The position numbers were made by a program, and so were the translations under genes. From Microbacterium sp. zg-B185 (GTDB lineage Bacteria > Actinomycetota > Actinomycetes > Actinomycetales > Microbacteriaceae): 64,000 bases of DNA. The stretch lies in NCBI RefSeq assembly GCF_030246885.1, contig NZ_CP126739.1, positions 1,798,001-1,862,000 on the forward strand, read 5' to 3'. The notes below the pieces were generated by a model that was given only the letters and a program-made list of their open reading frames with translations, made no database searches and was not told the origin of the DNA. The number at the start of each line of letters is the position of its first letter. Position 1 is the first letter of the stretch. Shown piece by piece: positions 10,879-20,191 of this stretch.

Positions 10879-12477
10879 ATGCCCGAAGCGAAATCGCCGT
10901 TCGATGATCCGTTCGCGGACCTGTTCGGCAAACTCCCCGATCCGCGTGAGCGACGTGCGTCGGGCGAGGACGCCCCGCGCGGCACCTCCGAACCCCTGAC
11001 GCCGACCGGCGGACGCACCCCGGCAGGGGGTCGCCCGCTCTCTCGCCGCGAGGCCCGCGAGGCAGCCGCACGCCAGGCCGCTGCGCACAAGGTTCCCGCG
11101 GAGGACTCACGGACCGCGACCCCCGCGAAAGCTCCCGCCCCCGCGGCACCATCGGCCGCCGCGCCGGCAGCGCGGTCCGTGCCGGCAGCGTCCGCCCTCT
11201 CCTCCCCGTCCGTGCTGCCGGTCGACGACGCGGACGACTGGCCCGTCGCCGCCGGCGCGGCATCCCCGCCGCCGTACAGCCGGAGCGGCGAGTCCGCTGC
11301 CCCCCGCCCGGCGGCGACCGCGACATTGGAGGACCTCTTCACCGGCGAGCAGAGAACCGACAGCCTCGGGCAGGAGCCGCCGTCGGGCAAGCGGCGCAAG
11401 CGCCGCACCGGCGCATGGATCGCGCTCGGGGTCGTCCTGGTCCTGCTGGGCGGTATCGCCGGAGCAGGGCTGTGGGTCTGGAACACGTATGAGCCGCAGA
11501 TCCGCGAGGTGATGGGCTGGCAGGAACCGAAGGACTTCGACCCCGGCCTGGCCGACGGCGAGGCGTTCGTGACGATCGCCTCCGGCGACACCGGTGCGCC
11601 GATCTCCCAGAGCCTGTTCGACGCGGGCGTGACCAAGACACCCGGCGCCTTCTACGACTACCTGATCGACACCGGCCAGAATCCGCCCTTCGTCCCGGGC
11701 GTGTTCAAGCTGCAGAAGCAGATGACCTCGGCCGCCGCGCTGGAAGCGCTGCTGAATCCCGCGAACAAGCTGGAGAACAGCGCCCAGCTCCGCGAGGGGC
11801 TGACCGTGGAGCAGTCGCTGCCGATCCTGGCCGAAGGCACCGGGCTGCCCGTCGAGGACTTCCAGGCGGCGGTGGCCAACCCCGCGGACTACGGCGTTGC
11901 GGCGGACAGCCTCGAAGGATGGCTGTTCCCCGCGACGTACACGTTCGACCCCGGTGCCAGCGCGCCCGAGATCGTCAGGACGCTGGTCGATCGCACCGTG
12001 CAATCCCTGGATGCCGCGGCGGTGCCCGTCGATGACCGGCAGCGGGTGCTGACGATCGCCTCGATCATCCAGCGCGAGGCGCGCTTCGAGGCGGACTTCT
12101 ACAAGGTCTCCCGCGTGATCCAGAACCGTCTGTCCCCGGACAACCAGCAGACCTTCGGAAAGCTCGAGATGGACTCGACCGCCCAGTACGGGTACGGCGA
12201 GGCGGACGGCACGGCCAGCACGTCCGAGGAAGCGCAGTTCAACGACAACCCGTGGAACACGTATGTGCACCCCGGCCTGCCGATCGGACCGATCTCCAAC
12301 CCGGGTGACACGGCCATCGACGCCGCGATGCACCCGGCCGACGGCGACTGGCTGTACTTCGTGACGGTCAACCTCGACACGGGTGAGACGGTCTTCACGT
12401 CGAACCTCGCGGATCACAACCGTGCGGTCGCCCAGTGGCAGGCGTGGTGCAGCGAGAACCCCGATTCGGGATGCTGA
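10879..12477 (+). CDS. mltG: Endolytic murein transglycosylase MltG (YceG-like)
   Basis: Cleaves nascent peptidoglycan glycan strands at the membrane and is proposed to terminate chain elongation. The 532 residues comprise a long disordered cytoplasmic N-terminus (residues 1-175, rich in Ala, Pro, Arg), one transmembrane helix (about 180-202, GAWIALGVVLVLLGGIAGAG), a LysM-like segment and the YceG catalytic domain. The catalytic glutamate is in IIQREARFE at about residue 400. The conserved MDSTAQYGYG and NTYVHPGLPIGPISNPG motifs follow. The start at 10879 is 1 nt after the ruvX stop; longer upstream readings lie inside ruvX. Confidence 0.94.
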   Translation: MPEAKSPFDDPFADLFGKLPDPRERRASGEDAPRGTSEPLTPTGGRTPAGGRPLSRREAREAAARQAAAHKVPAEDSRTATPAKAPAPAAPSAAAPAARSVPAASALSSPSVLPVDDADDWPVAAGAASPPPYSRSGESAAPRPAATATLEDLFTGEQRTDSLGQEPPSGKRRKRRTGAWIALGVVLVLLGGIAGAGLWVWNTYEPQIREVMGWQEPKDFDPGLADGEAFVTIASGDTGAPISQSLFDAGVTKTPGAFYDYLIDTGQNPPFVPGVFKLQKQMTSAAALEALLNPANKLENSAQLREGLTVEQSLPILAEGTGLPVEDFQAAVANPADYGVAADSLEGWLFPATYTFDPGASAPEIVRTLVDRTVQSLDAAAVPVDDRQRVLTIASIIQREARFEADFYKVSRVIQNRLSPDNQQTFGKLEMDSTAQYGYGEADGTASTSEEAQFNDNPWNTYVHPGLPIGPISNPGDTAIDAAMHPADGDWLYFVTVNLDTGETVFTSNLADHNRAVAQWQAWCSENPDSGC

Positions 12478-13313
12478 CACCCGACGCCACACGCCTGGAG
12501 GTATGGGGCGACCCCGTCGCCCACAGCCGCTCGCCTCAGCTGCACGCAGCGGCCTACCGCGCACTCGGGCTGAACTGGACCTACGAGCGGCGCCGCGTCA
12601 CCGCCGCAGCCTTCACCGGAGAGCTGGCCGGGCTCTCCGACCGCTGGCGGGGCCTGTCGCTGACGATGCCGCTGAAAGGGCAGGCCTTCCACGCCTCCGC
12701 CCAGCGAGACCGCCGCGCGGAACTGACCGGAGCGGTCAACACGCTGCTGCTGACCGACGACGTGCCCCGCGGATTCAACACGGACGTCGGCGGGATCGTG
12801 CGCGCGCTCGGCGACGACGGCGTCCACGAGGTGGACCGCGGCCGCATCGTCGGCGCCGGAGCCACGGCGATGTCGGCTCTCGTCGCGCTCAGCGAGCTCG
12901 GCGCAGACCGTGTCGAGGTCGTCGCGCGGCGCCCCGCAGCGGTTGCGCCGCTCGCCCGGCTCGGGACGACGCTCGGCCTCGAGGTCATCGGCGTGTCCTT
13001 CGACGCGCCCGTCCACACCGACGCGACGGTCACGATCGCCACCCTCCCCGGCGACGCCGAGGTGCCCCTCGCCGCTGCGGACGCGCTGGCCCGGTCCGGC
13101 GGCCTCCTGTTCGACGTCGTGTACGGCCACTGGCCCACCGTCCTGGCGTCCGCGTGGGAGCGCGCCGGCCGTCCGGCGACCTCCGGGCTGGGGATGCTGC
13201 TGCATCAGGCCCTCCTTCAGGTGCGCGTCTTCGTCACCGGGGGCACCGAGGACGCCCTCGAGGGCGAGAGCCTGGTGCTCGCCGAAATGCACTCGGCCGT
13301 CGTGGGAGACTAG
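12471..13313 (+). CDS. aroE: Shikimate dehydrogenase
   Basis: Reduces 3-dehydroshikimate to shikimate with NADPH in aromatic amino acid biosynthesis. The 280 residues show the substrate site SRSP (19-22), the catalytic lysine in TMPLKG (Lys69), Asn90 in GAVNTL and Asp105 in FNTDVGG, then a Rossmann glycine motif GAGATA. The cofactor region is followed by GLGMLLHQA near the end. The ATG at 12471 overlaps the mltG stop by 7 nt, and protein homology begins directly there. First of five adjacent shikimate-pathway genes. Confidence 0.95.
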   Translation: MLTPDATRLEVWGDPVAHSRSPQLHAAAYRALGLNWTYERRRVTAAAFTGELAGLSDRWRGLSLTMPLKGQAFHASAQRDRRAELTGAVNTLLLTDDVPRGFNTDVGGIVRALGDDGVHEVDRGRIVGAGATAMSALVALSELGADRVEVVARRPAAVAPLARLGTTLGLEVIGVSFDAPVHTDATVTIATLPGDAEVPLAAADALARSGGLLFDVVYGHWPTVLASAWERAGRPATSGLGMLLHQALLQVRVFVTGGTEDALEGESLVLAEMHSAVVGD

Positions 13314-13317
13314 GGGA

Positions 13318-14547
13318 ATGCTCCGCGTGCTCACGGCCGGTGAATCCCACGGCCCCGAACTGGTCGCCATCATGGAGGGTCTGCCCGCCGGCGTCCCCGT
13401 GTCGCGCACCGCGATCCAAGCCGACCTCGCCCGCAGGAAGCTCGGCTACGGCCGCGGCTCGCGCATGAAGTTCGAAGAGGACGAACTCACGATCTCCGGC
13501 GGCGTCCGGCACGGGTCCAGCCTGGGCAGCCCCATCGCGCTGCGGATCGGCAACACCGAGTGGCCCAAGTGGGTCGAGGTGATGAATCCCGATCCGGTCG
13601 ATCTGACCGACATGTCCCGCGGACGCGGCGCCCCCCTGACCAGGCCCCGGCCCGGCCACGCCGACCTGGTCGGCATGCAGAAGTACGGATTCGACGAGGC
13701 GCGTCCGATCCTCGAGCGCGCCAGCGCCCGGGAGACCGCCGCGCGCGTCGCGCTGGGAGCGATCGCGCGGGCATTCCTGGCCGAACTGGGCATCCGGCTG
13801 GTCAGTCACACGCTCTCCATCGGTCCGGTCCGCGTCCCCGAAGACGCGCCGCTGCCCACCCCCGACGACGTCGGGCAGCTCGACGCCGACCCGCTGCGCT
13901 GCTTCGACCCGGCCACTTCCGCCCTCATGGTCGAAGAGGTCGACGACGCGCGCAAGGACGGCGACACGCTCGGCGGCATCGTGGAGGTGCTCGCCTACGG
14001 CCTCCCGCCCGGGCTGGGCTCGCACGTGCACTGGGACCGCCGCCTGGACGCCAAGCTGTCGCAGGCGCTGATGAGCATCCAGGCGATCAAGGGCGTCGAA
14101 GTCGGGGACGGATTCCTCACCACCACGCGGCGCGGATCCGCCGCCCACGACGAGCTGTTCGCCACCGAGCGGGGCATCACCCGCTCCAGCGACCGCGCCG
14201 GCGGCATCGAAGGCGGCATGTCCACCGGCACCGTCCTGCGCATCCGCGCCGGTATGAAGCCGATCGCCACGGTGCCGCATTCGCTGCGCACCATCGACGT
14301 CGCCACCGGCGAGAGCGCTTCGGCCCATCACCAGCGATCCGATGTCTGCGCGGTTCCGGCTGCGGGCGTCGTCGCCGAGGCGATGGCCGCCCTCGTCCTG
14401 GCAGAAGTGGTGCTGGAGAAGTTCGGCGGGGACAGCGTCGCCGAGACGCGACGCAACCTCGAGGGATACCTGGCCGCCATCCCGGAGACCCTGCGCACGC
14501 GCAGCACGAGCGATCCCGCGCTCATCGAGCATGACCTCGCCCGATAG
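13318..14547 (+). CDS. aroC: Chorismate synthase
   Basis: Converts 5-enolpyruvylshikimate 3-phosphate to chorismate using reduced FMN. The 409 residues fit the family, which is strongly conserved from the first residue: [20 protein letters not shown] at the N-terminus, [41 protein letters not shown], and the C-terminal [19 protein letters not shown]. The ATG at 13318 lies 4 nt after the aroE stop. The stop overlaps the aroK start by 17 nt. Confidence 0.96.
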   Translation: MLRVLTAGESHGPELVAIMEGLPAGVPVSRTAIQADLARRKLGYGRGSRMKFEEDELTISGGVRHGSSLGSPIALRIGNTEWPKWVEVMNPDPVDLTDMSRGRGAPLTRPRPGHADLVGMQKYGFDEARPILERASARETAARVALGAIARAFLAELGIRLVSHTLSIGPVRVPEDAPLPTPDDVGQLDADPLRCFDPATSALMVEEVDDARKDGDTLGGIVEVLAYGLPPGLGSHVHWDRRLDAKLSQALMSIQAIKGVEVGDGFLTTTRRGSAAHDELFATERGITRSSDRAGGIEGGMSTGTVLRIRAGMKPIATVPHSLRTIDVATGESASAHHQRSDVCAVPAAGVVAEAMAALVLAEVVLEKFGGDSVAETRRNLEGYLAAIPETLRTRSTSDPALIEHDLAR

Positions 14548-15061
14548 CGCGATCGTCCTGATCGGACCGATGGGTGCGGGCAAGACCAGCGTGGGCCGCC
14601 GGGTGGCACGCGCGCTGGGGCAGACCTTCACCGACACGGACAAGGCGATCGTGCGCGACCACGGGCCGATCCCTGAGCTCTTCGACCGCTTCGGCGAGGC
14701 GCGCTTCCGTGAGATCGAGCGGACGGCCGTCTCGGAAGCCCTGGCCCACGGCGGCGTGGTCGCCCTCGGCGGTGGCGCCATCCTGGACGCCGACACCCGG
14801 GCGGATCTGTCCGCGCATCGGGTCGTGCTGTTGACGGTCTCGCCGCACATCGTGGCCGCCCGCCTGCACGGCAGCGACCGGCCCCTGCTGGCCGACGCCG
14901 ATCCGCTCGCCCGCTGGCAGCGGATCTTCGCCGAACGCCGCGGCCTGTACGAGGAGGTCGCCGACGTCACCTTCGACACCTCCTCGGGTCCGCTGGCCGC
15001 CGTCGTCGCCGCGATCGCGGCGTGGGCGCAGAACACGCAGAGCGCCGAGGAGGACGCATGA
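14531..15061 (+). CDS. aroK: Shikimate kinase
   Basis: Phosphorylates shikimate at the 3-hydroxyl with ATP. The 176 residues contain the P-loop GPMGAGKTS (12-20), the shikimate-binding DTDKAI, FREIE and GGGAIL motifs, and a lid arginine in LHGSDRPLL. The ATG at 14531 overlaps aroC by 17 nt; translation is probably coupled because no clear ribosome binding site is seen. The stop overlaps aroB as ATGA. Confidence 0.94.
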   Translation: MTSPDSAIVLIGPMGAGKTSVGRRVARALGQTFTDTDKAIVRDHGPIPELFDRFGEARFREIERTAVSEALAHGGVVALGGGAILDADTRADLSAHRVVLLTVSPHIVAARLHGSDRPLLADADPLARWQRIFAERRGLYEEVADVTFDTSSGPLAAVVAAIAAWAQNTQSAEEDA

Positions 15062-16140
15062 CCGAAACGACCACCATCTCCGTGTCCGGGGACGCAGGCT
15101 ACGACATCACCATCGGGCGCGGCATCCTCGACCTGGTCGGTGCCGCGCTGGATCCCGCAGTGCGCAAGGTTCTGGTCGTGCACCCGCCGACCCTGGGCGC
15201 CGCCGCCGCGGAGCTGCGCGAGCGGCTGATGGCGGAGGGCGGCCGTGAGGTGCTGCTCGCCGAGATTCCGGACGCCGAGCAGGGCAAGCGCGTGGAAGTG
15301 GCCGCCTTCTGCTGGCAGGTGATGGGGAAAGCAGACTTCACCCGCACGGATGCCGTCGTCGGATTCGGCGGCGGAGCGGTCACCGACCTGGCCGGATTCG
15401 TCGCGGCCACCTGGCTGCGCGGCGTACAGGTCGTCCAGGTGCCCACCACGGTGCTGGGTATGGTCGACGCCGCCGTCGGCGGCAAGACCGGCATCAACAC
15501 GGCAGAGGGCAAGAACCTCGTGGGCGCCTTCTGGTCGCCGCGGGCCGTGGTCTGCGACCTGAGCACGCTGGAGTCCCTCTCGCCCAACGAGGCGGTGGCC
15601 GGCTTCGCCGAGGTCGTCAAGGCGGGGTTCATCTGGCATCCGGAGATCCTGGACATCATCGAGGCCGACAGCACCGCCGCAGTGGATCCGACCAGCGAGT
15701 CCTTCCGGCGCTGCATCGAACTGGGGATCGGCATGAAGGCCCACGTCGTGGGGGAGGACTTCCGCGAAGGCGGCCTTCGCGAGGTGCTCAACTACGGCCA
15801 CACCCTGGGCCACGCCATCGAGCACGCCGAGCGCTATCGCTGGCGTCACGGTGCAGCGATCTCGGTGGGCATGATGTACGCCGCCGAACTGTCACGTCTG
15901 GCCGGACGCCTGCCGGATGCCGCGGTCCAGCGTCACCGCGACGTCCTGGAGCTGCTGGGTCTGCCCACCACGTACCGTGCCGGCGCGTGGCCGCAGCTGC
16001 TTGCCACCATGCAGCGCGACAAGAAGAGCCGCGCCGGCATGCTGCGCTTCATCGTCTTGGACGACATCGCGCGGCCGACGGTGCTGCGAGCGCCGGACGA
16101 GTCGCTCCTGTTCGCCGCCTACCAGGAGGTCGCAGGCTGA
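15058..16140 (+). CDS. aroB: 3-Dehydroquinate synthase
   Basis: Closes the ring of DAHP to 3-dehydroquinate, the second shikimate-pathway step, with NAD and a divalent metal. The 360 residues include the NAD-binding [20 protein letters not shown], the [19 protein letters not shown] motif, and metal ligands in [12 protein letters not shown]. The ATG at 15058 is shared with the aroK TGA (ATGA overlap). aroQ begins at the last base of its stop codon, so all five aro genes are tightly coupled. Confidence 0.96.
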   Translation: MTETTTISVSGDAGYDITIGRGILDLVGAALDPAVRKVLVVHPPTLGAAAAELRERLMAEGGREVLLAEIPDAEQGKRVEVAAFCWQVMGKADFTRTDAVVGFGGGAVTDLAGFVAATWLRGVQVVQVPTTVLGMVDAAVGGKTGINTAEGKNLVGAFWSPRAVVCDLSTLESLSPNEAVAGFAEVVKAGFIWHPEILDIIEADSTAAVDPTSESFRRCIELGIGMKAHVVGEDFREGGLREVLNYGHTLGHAIEHAERYRWRHGAAISVGMMYAAELSRLAGRLPDAAVQRHRDVLELLGLPTTYRAGAWPQLLATMQRDKKSRAGMLRFIVLDDIARPTVLRAPDESLLFAAYQEVAG

Positions 16141-16604
16141 TGTCGGCGAACCTTCCCCGCCGTCTGCTGCTGGTGAACGGACCGAACCTGAACCTGCTCG
16201 GCACACGCGAGCCGGACGTCTACGGATCCCAGACACTCGCGGACGTCGAGCAGCTCACCGCGGCGACCGCGGCCGCGAGCGGCTTCGACATCCGTGCGGT
16301 GCAGAGCAACCACGAGGGGGTCCTGATCGACGCGATCCACGCGGCGCGGCAGGACTGCGCGGGAATCATCATCAATCCGGGCGGCCTGACGCACACCTCG
16401 GTCGTGTTGCGCGACGCGCTGTCGGCCGTTGCGCTGCCGGTCGCCGAAGTGCACATCAGCAACGTCCAGGAACGGGAGCCCTTCCGGCATCACTCCTACG
16501 TCGCGGATGTCGCCGTCGTCCACGTGATCGGCGAGGGCGTGGCGGGGTATGCGAGCGCCACGAGGCGCCTGATCGAGGTCCTCACCGGGCAGGCGGACGG
16601 CTGA
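16140..16604 (+). CDS. aroQ: Type II 3-dehydroquinate dehydratase
   Basis: Dehydrates 3-dehydroquinate to 3-dehydroshikimate. The 154 residues are typical for the dodecameric type II enzyme. Motifs are [17 protein letters not shown] with the catalytic tyrosine, [28 protein letters not shown], and the catalytic histidine in [17 protein letters not shown]. The ATG at 16140 overlaps the final A of the aroB TGA. It ends the aro run; efp follows after 136 bp with its own promoter-like sequence. Confidence 0.95.
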   Translation: MSANLPRRLLLVNGPNLNLLGTREPDVYGSQTLADVEQLTAATAAASGFDIRAVQSNHEGVLIDAIHAARQDCAGIIINPGGLTHTSVVLRDALSAVALPVAEVHISNVQEREPFRHHSYVADVAVVHVIGEGVAGYASATRRLIEVLTGQADG

Positions 16605-16630
16605 GACCTGCCCGCACCCGCCGAATCCCG

Positions 16631-16636
16631 TAGAAT
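16631..16636 (+). promoter_or_regulatory. -10 element of efp
   Basis: TAGAAT fits the TANNNT consensus and lies in the aroQ-efp gap. It predicts a start near 16643 and a leader of about 98 nt. No good -35 or strong ribosome binding site is visible. Confidence 0.5.
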
Positions 16637-16740
16637 CGATCGTCGGCAACTACCGGCCGCGGTTCCTGAGCTAGGCGAAGGGCGGCGACCTCGCCTCGGC
16701 GCTTGCGCCCCGTGCCCCTCACGATCGGAATCACCCAGTC

Positions 16741-17301
16741 ATGGCATCCACCGCAGACATCAGAAACGGCGTCGTCCTCAGCATCGACGGACAGCTGTGG
16801 AACGTCATCGAGTTCCAGCACGTCAAGCCCGGCAAGGGCGGCGCATTCGTGCGCACCAAGTTGAAGAACGTCGTCTCCGGCAAGACGGTGGACCGCACCT
16901 ACAACGCCGGTGCGAAGATCGAGATCGAGAACGTCGACCGCCGTGACTTCACGTACCTGTACAACGACGGCGAAGGCTTCGTGTTCATGGACGTCGCCGA
17001 CTACGACCAGCTGACCGTCCCCGCGAGCGTCGTCGGCGATGCCGCGAACTTCCTGCTGGAGAATCAGCAGGTCCAGATCGCGCTGAACAACGGCAATCCG
17101 CTCTACGTCGAGCTCCCGGCATCCGTGGTGCTGGAGATCACCTACACCGAGCCCGGCCTGCAGGGCGACCGGTCATCGGCCGGGACCAAACCCGCCACCG
17201 TCGAGACCGGCTATGAGATCCAGGTCCCGCTGTTCCTGGAGACCGGCACGAAGGTCAAGGTCGATACCCGCACGGGCGACTACCTCGGTCGCGTCAACTA
17301 G
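16741..17301 (+). CDS. efp: Elongation factor P
   Basis: A tRNA-shaped translation factor that enters the E site and rescues ribosomes stalled on polyproline. The 186 residues have the usual three OB-like domains: KOW-like N-domain, the central domain (about 65-125) and the C-terminal domain with the GDYLGRV ending. The functional loop at the tip of domain I reads PGKGG with Lys32, equivalent to the modified lysine of E. coli EF-P. No modification enzyme gene is nearby. It is followed by nusB after 20 bp, a common actinobacterial pairing. Confidence 0.96.
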   Translation: MASTADIRNGVVLSIDGQLWNVIEFQHVKPGKGGAFVRTKLKNVVSGKTVDRTYNAGAKIEIENVDRRDFTYLYNDGEGFVFMDVADYDQLTVPASVVGDAANFLLENQQVQIALNNGNPLYVELPASVVLEITYTEPGLQGDRSSAGTKPATVETGYEIQVPLFLETGTKVKVDTRTGDYLGRVN

Positions 17302-17321
17302 CGCGGGCGAGCTTTCTTCTG

Positions 17322-17732
17322 ATGAGCGCCCGCACCAAGGCGCGCAAGCGTGCCCTCGACATCCTGTTCCAGTCCGACGTTCGCGGCGACGACCTCGCCG
17401 TCACCCTCGCCGCCGAGGCGACGCGAGCCGCGAACGAACCCGCCCGCGAGTCCTCGTGGCTGTATGCCCGCGAGATCGTCGACGGCGTGATCGACAACCG
17501 CGACGAGATCGACGAGCAGATCAGCACCTTCGCCAAGGACTGGTCTCTGGCCCGAATGCCCGCCGTGGATCGCGCTCTGCTGCGGATGGGCGTCTGGGAG
17601 ATCCTGTACAACGACGAGGTGCCCACCGCCGTCGCGATCGATGAGGCCGTCGACCTGGCCAAGGAATTCTCCACGGACGACTCCGGCGCCTTCGTGCACG
17701 GAGTGCTCGCGCGGATCGCCCGCTCGTCCTGA
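17322..17732 (+). CDS. nusB: Transcription antitermination factor NusB
   Basis: Binds boxA RNA together with S10 (NusE) and promotes antitermination in rRNA operons. The 136 residues form the all-helical NusB fold: an N-terminal ARTKARKRALDILFQSDVRG, the central LARMPAVDRALLRMGVWEIL and the C-terminal AIDEAVDLAKEFSTDDSGAF. The ATG at 17322 lies 20 nt after efp. A small GATCGG/CCGATC hairpin spans the stop codon. Confidence 0.95.
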   Translation: MSARTKARKRALDILFQSDVRGDDLAVTLAAEATRAANEPARESSWLYAREIVDGVIDNRDEIDEQISTFAKDWSLARMPAVDRALLRMGVWEILYNDEVPTAVAIDEAVDLAKEFSTDDSGAFVHGVLARIARSS

Positions 17733-17792
17733 TCGGGGCGTCCGATCCGCCGCCGCACAGCCGGCCCGCAGGAGCGCCGCAGGGTCGCACCG

Positions 17793-17798
17793 TAGAAT
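17793..17798 (+). promoter_or_regulatory. -10 element of the MBL-Rieske gene
   Basis: TAGAAT in the context CCGTAGAATCG repeats the efp -10 almost exactly. Transcription would start near 17805, leaving about 40 nt of leader with the TTTGGGAG ribosome binding site. The gene therefore probably has its own transcript rather than reading through from nusB. Confidence 0.5.
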
Positions 17799-17843
17799 CG
17801 GGGCGTTCACAAGACGACGTCATCTGAGGAATTTGGGAGCGCC

Positions 17844-19421
17844 ATGAGGATCACCGGCCTCGGCCACGCCGGCATGTTCATCGAGACCCGCGGCGGCAGC
17901 ATCCTGTGCGACCCGGTGATCGGCCCGACGTTCTTCGGGGCGTGGTTCCCGTTCCCGGACAACCGAGGACTGGACTGGGCGACGTACGGAAACGCCGACT
18001 TCCTGTACATCTCGCACCGGCACCGCGATCACTTCGACCCCGCGCTGATGGAGCGCTTCGTCCCGAAGGACATCAAGGTCCTGCTGCCGGACTATCCCAC
18101 CGACGATCTCGAGCAGGATCTGCGTGCTCTCGGATACTCGAACATCATCCACACCCAGGCCGGTGTGCCACTGGAGTTCGGCGACCTGAAGGTGATGGTC
18201 ACGCCGCTGCGCGCGCCGAGCGACGGTCCGATCGGCGATTCCAGTCTCTCCGTGGACGACGGCACCGCCAGCATCCTGAACCAGAACGACTCGCATCCGC
18301 TCGACCTGGACGCGCTGCTGGGCTTCAGCAAGCCCGACGCCTACTTCACCCAGGTCTCGGGCGCGATCTGGTGGCCGATGGTCTACGACCTGCCCCAGGA
18401 GGCGAAGCAGAACTTCGCACGGCTCAAACGCGATGCGCAGAACAAGCGCGCGATGTACTACATCGAGAAGGTCGGCGCGGAGCACGTCTTCCCGATGGCC
18501 GGACCGCCGATGTTCCTGCGCGAAGAGCTGTTCCGCTACAACGGATACGGCCTCGAAGACGACTCGATCTTCACCGACCAGCGGCAGTTCCTCGAGCACA
18601 TGGCTCAGCTGCGCCCCGAGCAGAAGGGCTACCTGTACCTGCCCGGGACGGTCGTCGAACTGGACCACGGCCAGATCGCCGTCACCCAGACGCTGTACAC
18701 CGACGACGAGATCGAGCACATCTTCGGCGACAAATGGGCGTACCTGGCCGAACAGCGCGATTCCCGGCAGGACGAGGTCGCCCGCGAAGAGGCATCGCGC
18801 GCAGCGGTACTGCCCCCGGCCGAGATGCTCGCCGCCCTCAAGGAGTGGTGGGAGCCGCTGCTGCGTCGCGGACGGATCTTCCGCGACGGCGTCGGGGGAC
18901 CGGTGCGCTACACGATCGGCGAACTGGACATGGTCGTCGATTTCCCGAAGGCGAAGGTGCGGGAGTATGCGGGGGAGGAGACCGGGTACTGGTTCACCAT
19001 CCCGGCCGACCTGGTCTCGACGAACATCCGCGACCACGAGATCGACTGGTCGAACTCGATCTTCCTCTCGATGCAGTTCCAGGCCGGCCGAGTGGGCAAG
19101 TTCAACGAGTTCATCTACACCTTCATGAAGTGCCTGTCCCGCGACCGGATCGAGTACGTCGAGAACTGGTACGCGGAGCAGTCCGATGTGTCCGAGGACG
19201 TGCAGCTGGGCGACTGGGTGGTGCAGCGCCGGTGCCCGCACCTGCGGGCGGACCTGTCCAAGACCGGCAAGATCGAGGACGGCGTGCTCACCTGCAGCCT
19301 GCACGACTGGAAGTGGGACCTCGCCAGCGGCAAGTGCCTCACCACGCACGGGCATCCGATCCGCTCCCGTACCGCCGAGGACGCCCTCTCGCGCGAGGCG
19401 ACCGCTCCCGCCGTGGCGTGA
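17844..19421 (+). CDS. Metallo-beta-lactamase fold / Rieske [2Fe-2S] fusion protein
   Basis: A 525-residue cytoplasmic protein. The N-terminal half is an MBL-fold hydrolase: GHAGMFIET, then the metal motif HRHRDH at residues 58-63. The last 70 residues are a Rieske domain with CPH and CSLH ligand pairs (pattern CxH...CxxH) that would bind a [2Fe-2S] cluster. The middle (about 320-450) is unassigned. The same two domain types occur in CMP-N-acetylneuraminate hydroxylase but in the opposite order, so a monooxygenase-like role is conceivable; the substrate is unknown. The ATG at 17844 has GGGAG 6 nt upstream. It stands alone between nusB and the pyr operon. Confidence 0.88.
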   Translation: MRITGLGHAGMFIETRGGSILCDPVIGPTFFGAWFPFPDNRGLDWATYGNADFLYISHRHRDHFDPALMERFVPKDIKVLLPDYPTDDLEQDLRALGYSNIIHTQAGVPLEFGDLKVMVTPLRAPSDGPIGDSSLSVDDGTASILNQNDSHPLDLDALLGFSKPDAYFTQVSGAIWWPMVYDLPQEAKQNFARLKRDAQNKRAMYYIEKVGAEHVFPMAGPPMFLREELFRYNGYGLEDDSIFTDQRQFLEHMAQLRPEQKGYLYLPGTVVELDHGQIAVTQTLYTDDEIEHIFGDKWAYLAEQRDSRQDEVAREEASRAAVLPPAEMLAALKEWWEPLLRRGRIFRDGVGGPVRYTIGELDMVVDFPKAKVREYAGEETGYWFTIPADLVSTNIRDHEIDWSNSIFLSMQFQAGRVGKFNEFIYTFMKCLSRDRIEYVENWYAEQSDVSEDVQLGDWVVQRRCPHLRADLSKTGKIEDGVLTCSLHDWKWDLASGKCLTTHGHPIRSRTAEDALSREATAPAVA

Positions 19422-19429
19422 CGACTGCC

Positions 19430-19445
19430 CGCCCGTGAACGGGCG
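19430..19445 (+). terminator. Hairpin after the MBL-Rieske gene
   Basis: CGCCCG, a TGAA tetraloop and CGGGCG form a short GC-only hairpin 8 nt after the stop. It has no U-tract. It may terminate the MBL-Rieske transcript. Confidence 0.45.
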
Positions 19446-19478
19446 CGGTATCACCGGGCGTCCTGATCGCGGCCGCTG

Positions 19479-20073
19479 TCATTCCACCTGGCGGCTGGGC
19501 CGGTTCGCGCGTGCTGCCAGCACGCCCACGAGCGGGCTGAGCACCAGACTCACCGCCCACGTGAGCTTTGCGGGGGCGCACCCCAGATCAGCGCGACCGG
19601 TATGGAGGCGAGGAAGACGACGGGCGTGACCAGCGCCGCCGCGACGCCCAGGAGGTTCGCACGGCCGGGAAGCGGGGACCGCTCCAGCCCCCGCGCGCGG
19701 GCGACCTGGAACATGGCGATCTGGCAGAACGCGACCAGGGCGATGTTGGCGGCATAGCAGGCGGTCGGAAGGGGCAGTGCGGCAGTGGCCGGATCGCTGA
19801 TCCCCTGGGTGGTGTACGCGATCAGGATCACGGCCGCGGCAGCCGCGAGATTGATCGCCGTGGTGACCGCGTCCAATCCGCGCAGGCGGCGCATGAGCCG
19901 AACATTCACCCGCCAGAACACCACGATGACCGTGCGGCGAATCCGTAGATCGCGTCGAAGAACGAGATGCCTCGCCCGAACTCGACCGACGAGCGCGAGA
20001 GGTACGACGCCGGTCGTGCGCGCGGGCGCGGAGCGTCGCGGCTGCGCGCGTCCGCCGGGCTTGCATCTGCCAC
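19479..20073 (-). pseudogene. Broken TMEM175-like (DUF1211) potassium channel gene
   Basis: Three reading frames on the minus strand together spell a TMEM175-like protein. One ends with RSSVEFGRGISFFDAIYGFA (about 20073-19945), matching the RxxxFSD signature of the first pore helix. The next (19924-19550) continues with the later helices, including TTQGISDPATAALPLPTACY. The third (19590-19479) gives the last helix, LTWAVSLVLSPLVGVLAARA. From family layout about 40 residues of TM1-TM2 are missing at the first junction near 19940, and a C5/G5 run at 19572-19576 marks a one-base frameshift at the second. The GTG near 20073 is only a plausible start. A functional protein is unlikely. It fills most of the 770 bp gap before pyrR. 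Confidence 0.72.
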
Positions 20074-20133
20074 GTGCTCAGCGTGCCAGTGCGCGGCCGC
20101 ACCGCACGGAGGCGCACCGTGATCCGGGTCGGG

Positions 20134-20139
20134 TAGGAT
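20134..20139 (+). promoter_or_regulatory. -10 element of the pyr operon
   Basis: TAGGAT lies about 58 nt before the pyrR ATG. It predicts transcription from about 20146, which would place the PyrR-binding sequence in the leader. No clear -35 is seen. Confidence 0.5.
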
Positions 20140-20149
20140 TGACCGAAGC

Positions 20150-20175
20150 AACCTTTAACCCCGTCCTGTGAGGCG
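20150..20175 (+). promoter_or_regulatory. PyrR-binding RNA element in the pyr leader
   Basis: TTTAAC followed by TCCTGTGAGGC (20164-20174) matches the core UCCNGNGAGGY of the binding loop recognised by PyrR in Bacillus. In mycobacteria PyrR is known to repress translation through a similar leader site next to the ribosome binding site. Here the element runs directly into the pyrR ribosome binding site GAAGGGAG and there is no terminator hairpin, so translational repression by UMP-bound PyrR is the likely mode. The match is read from sequence; the mechanism is inferred. Confidence 0.7.
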
Positions 20176-20191
20176 GAGAAGGGAGCGGCGG

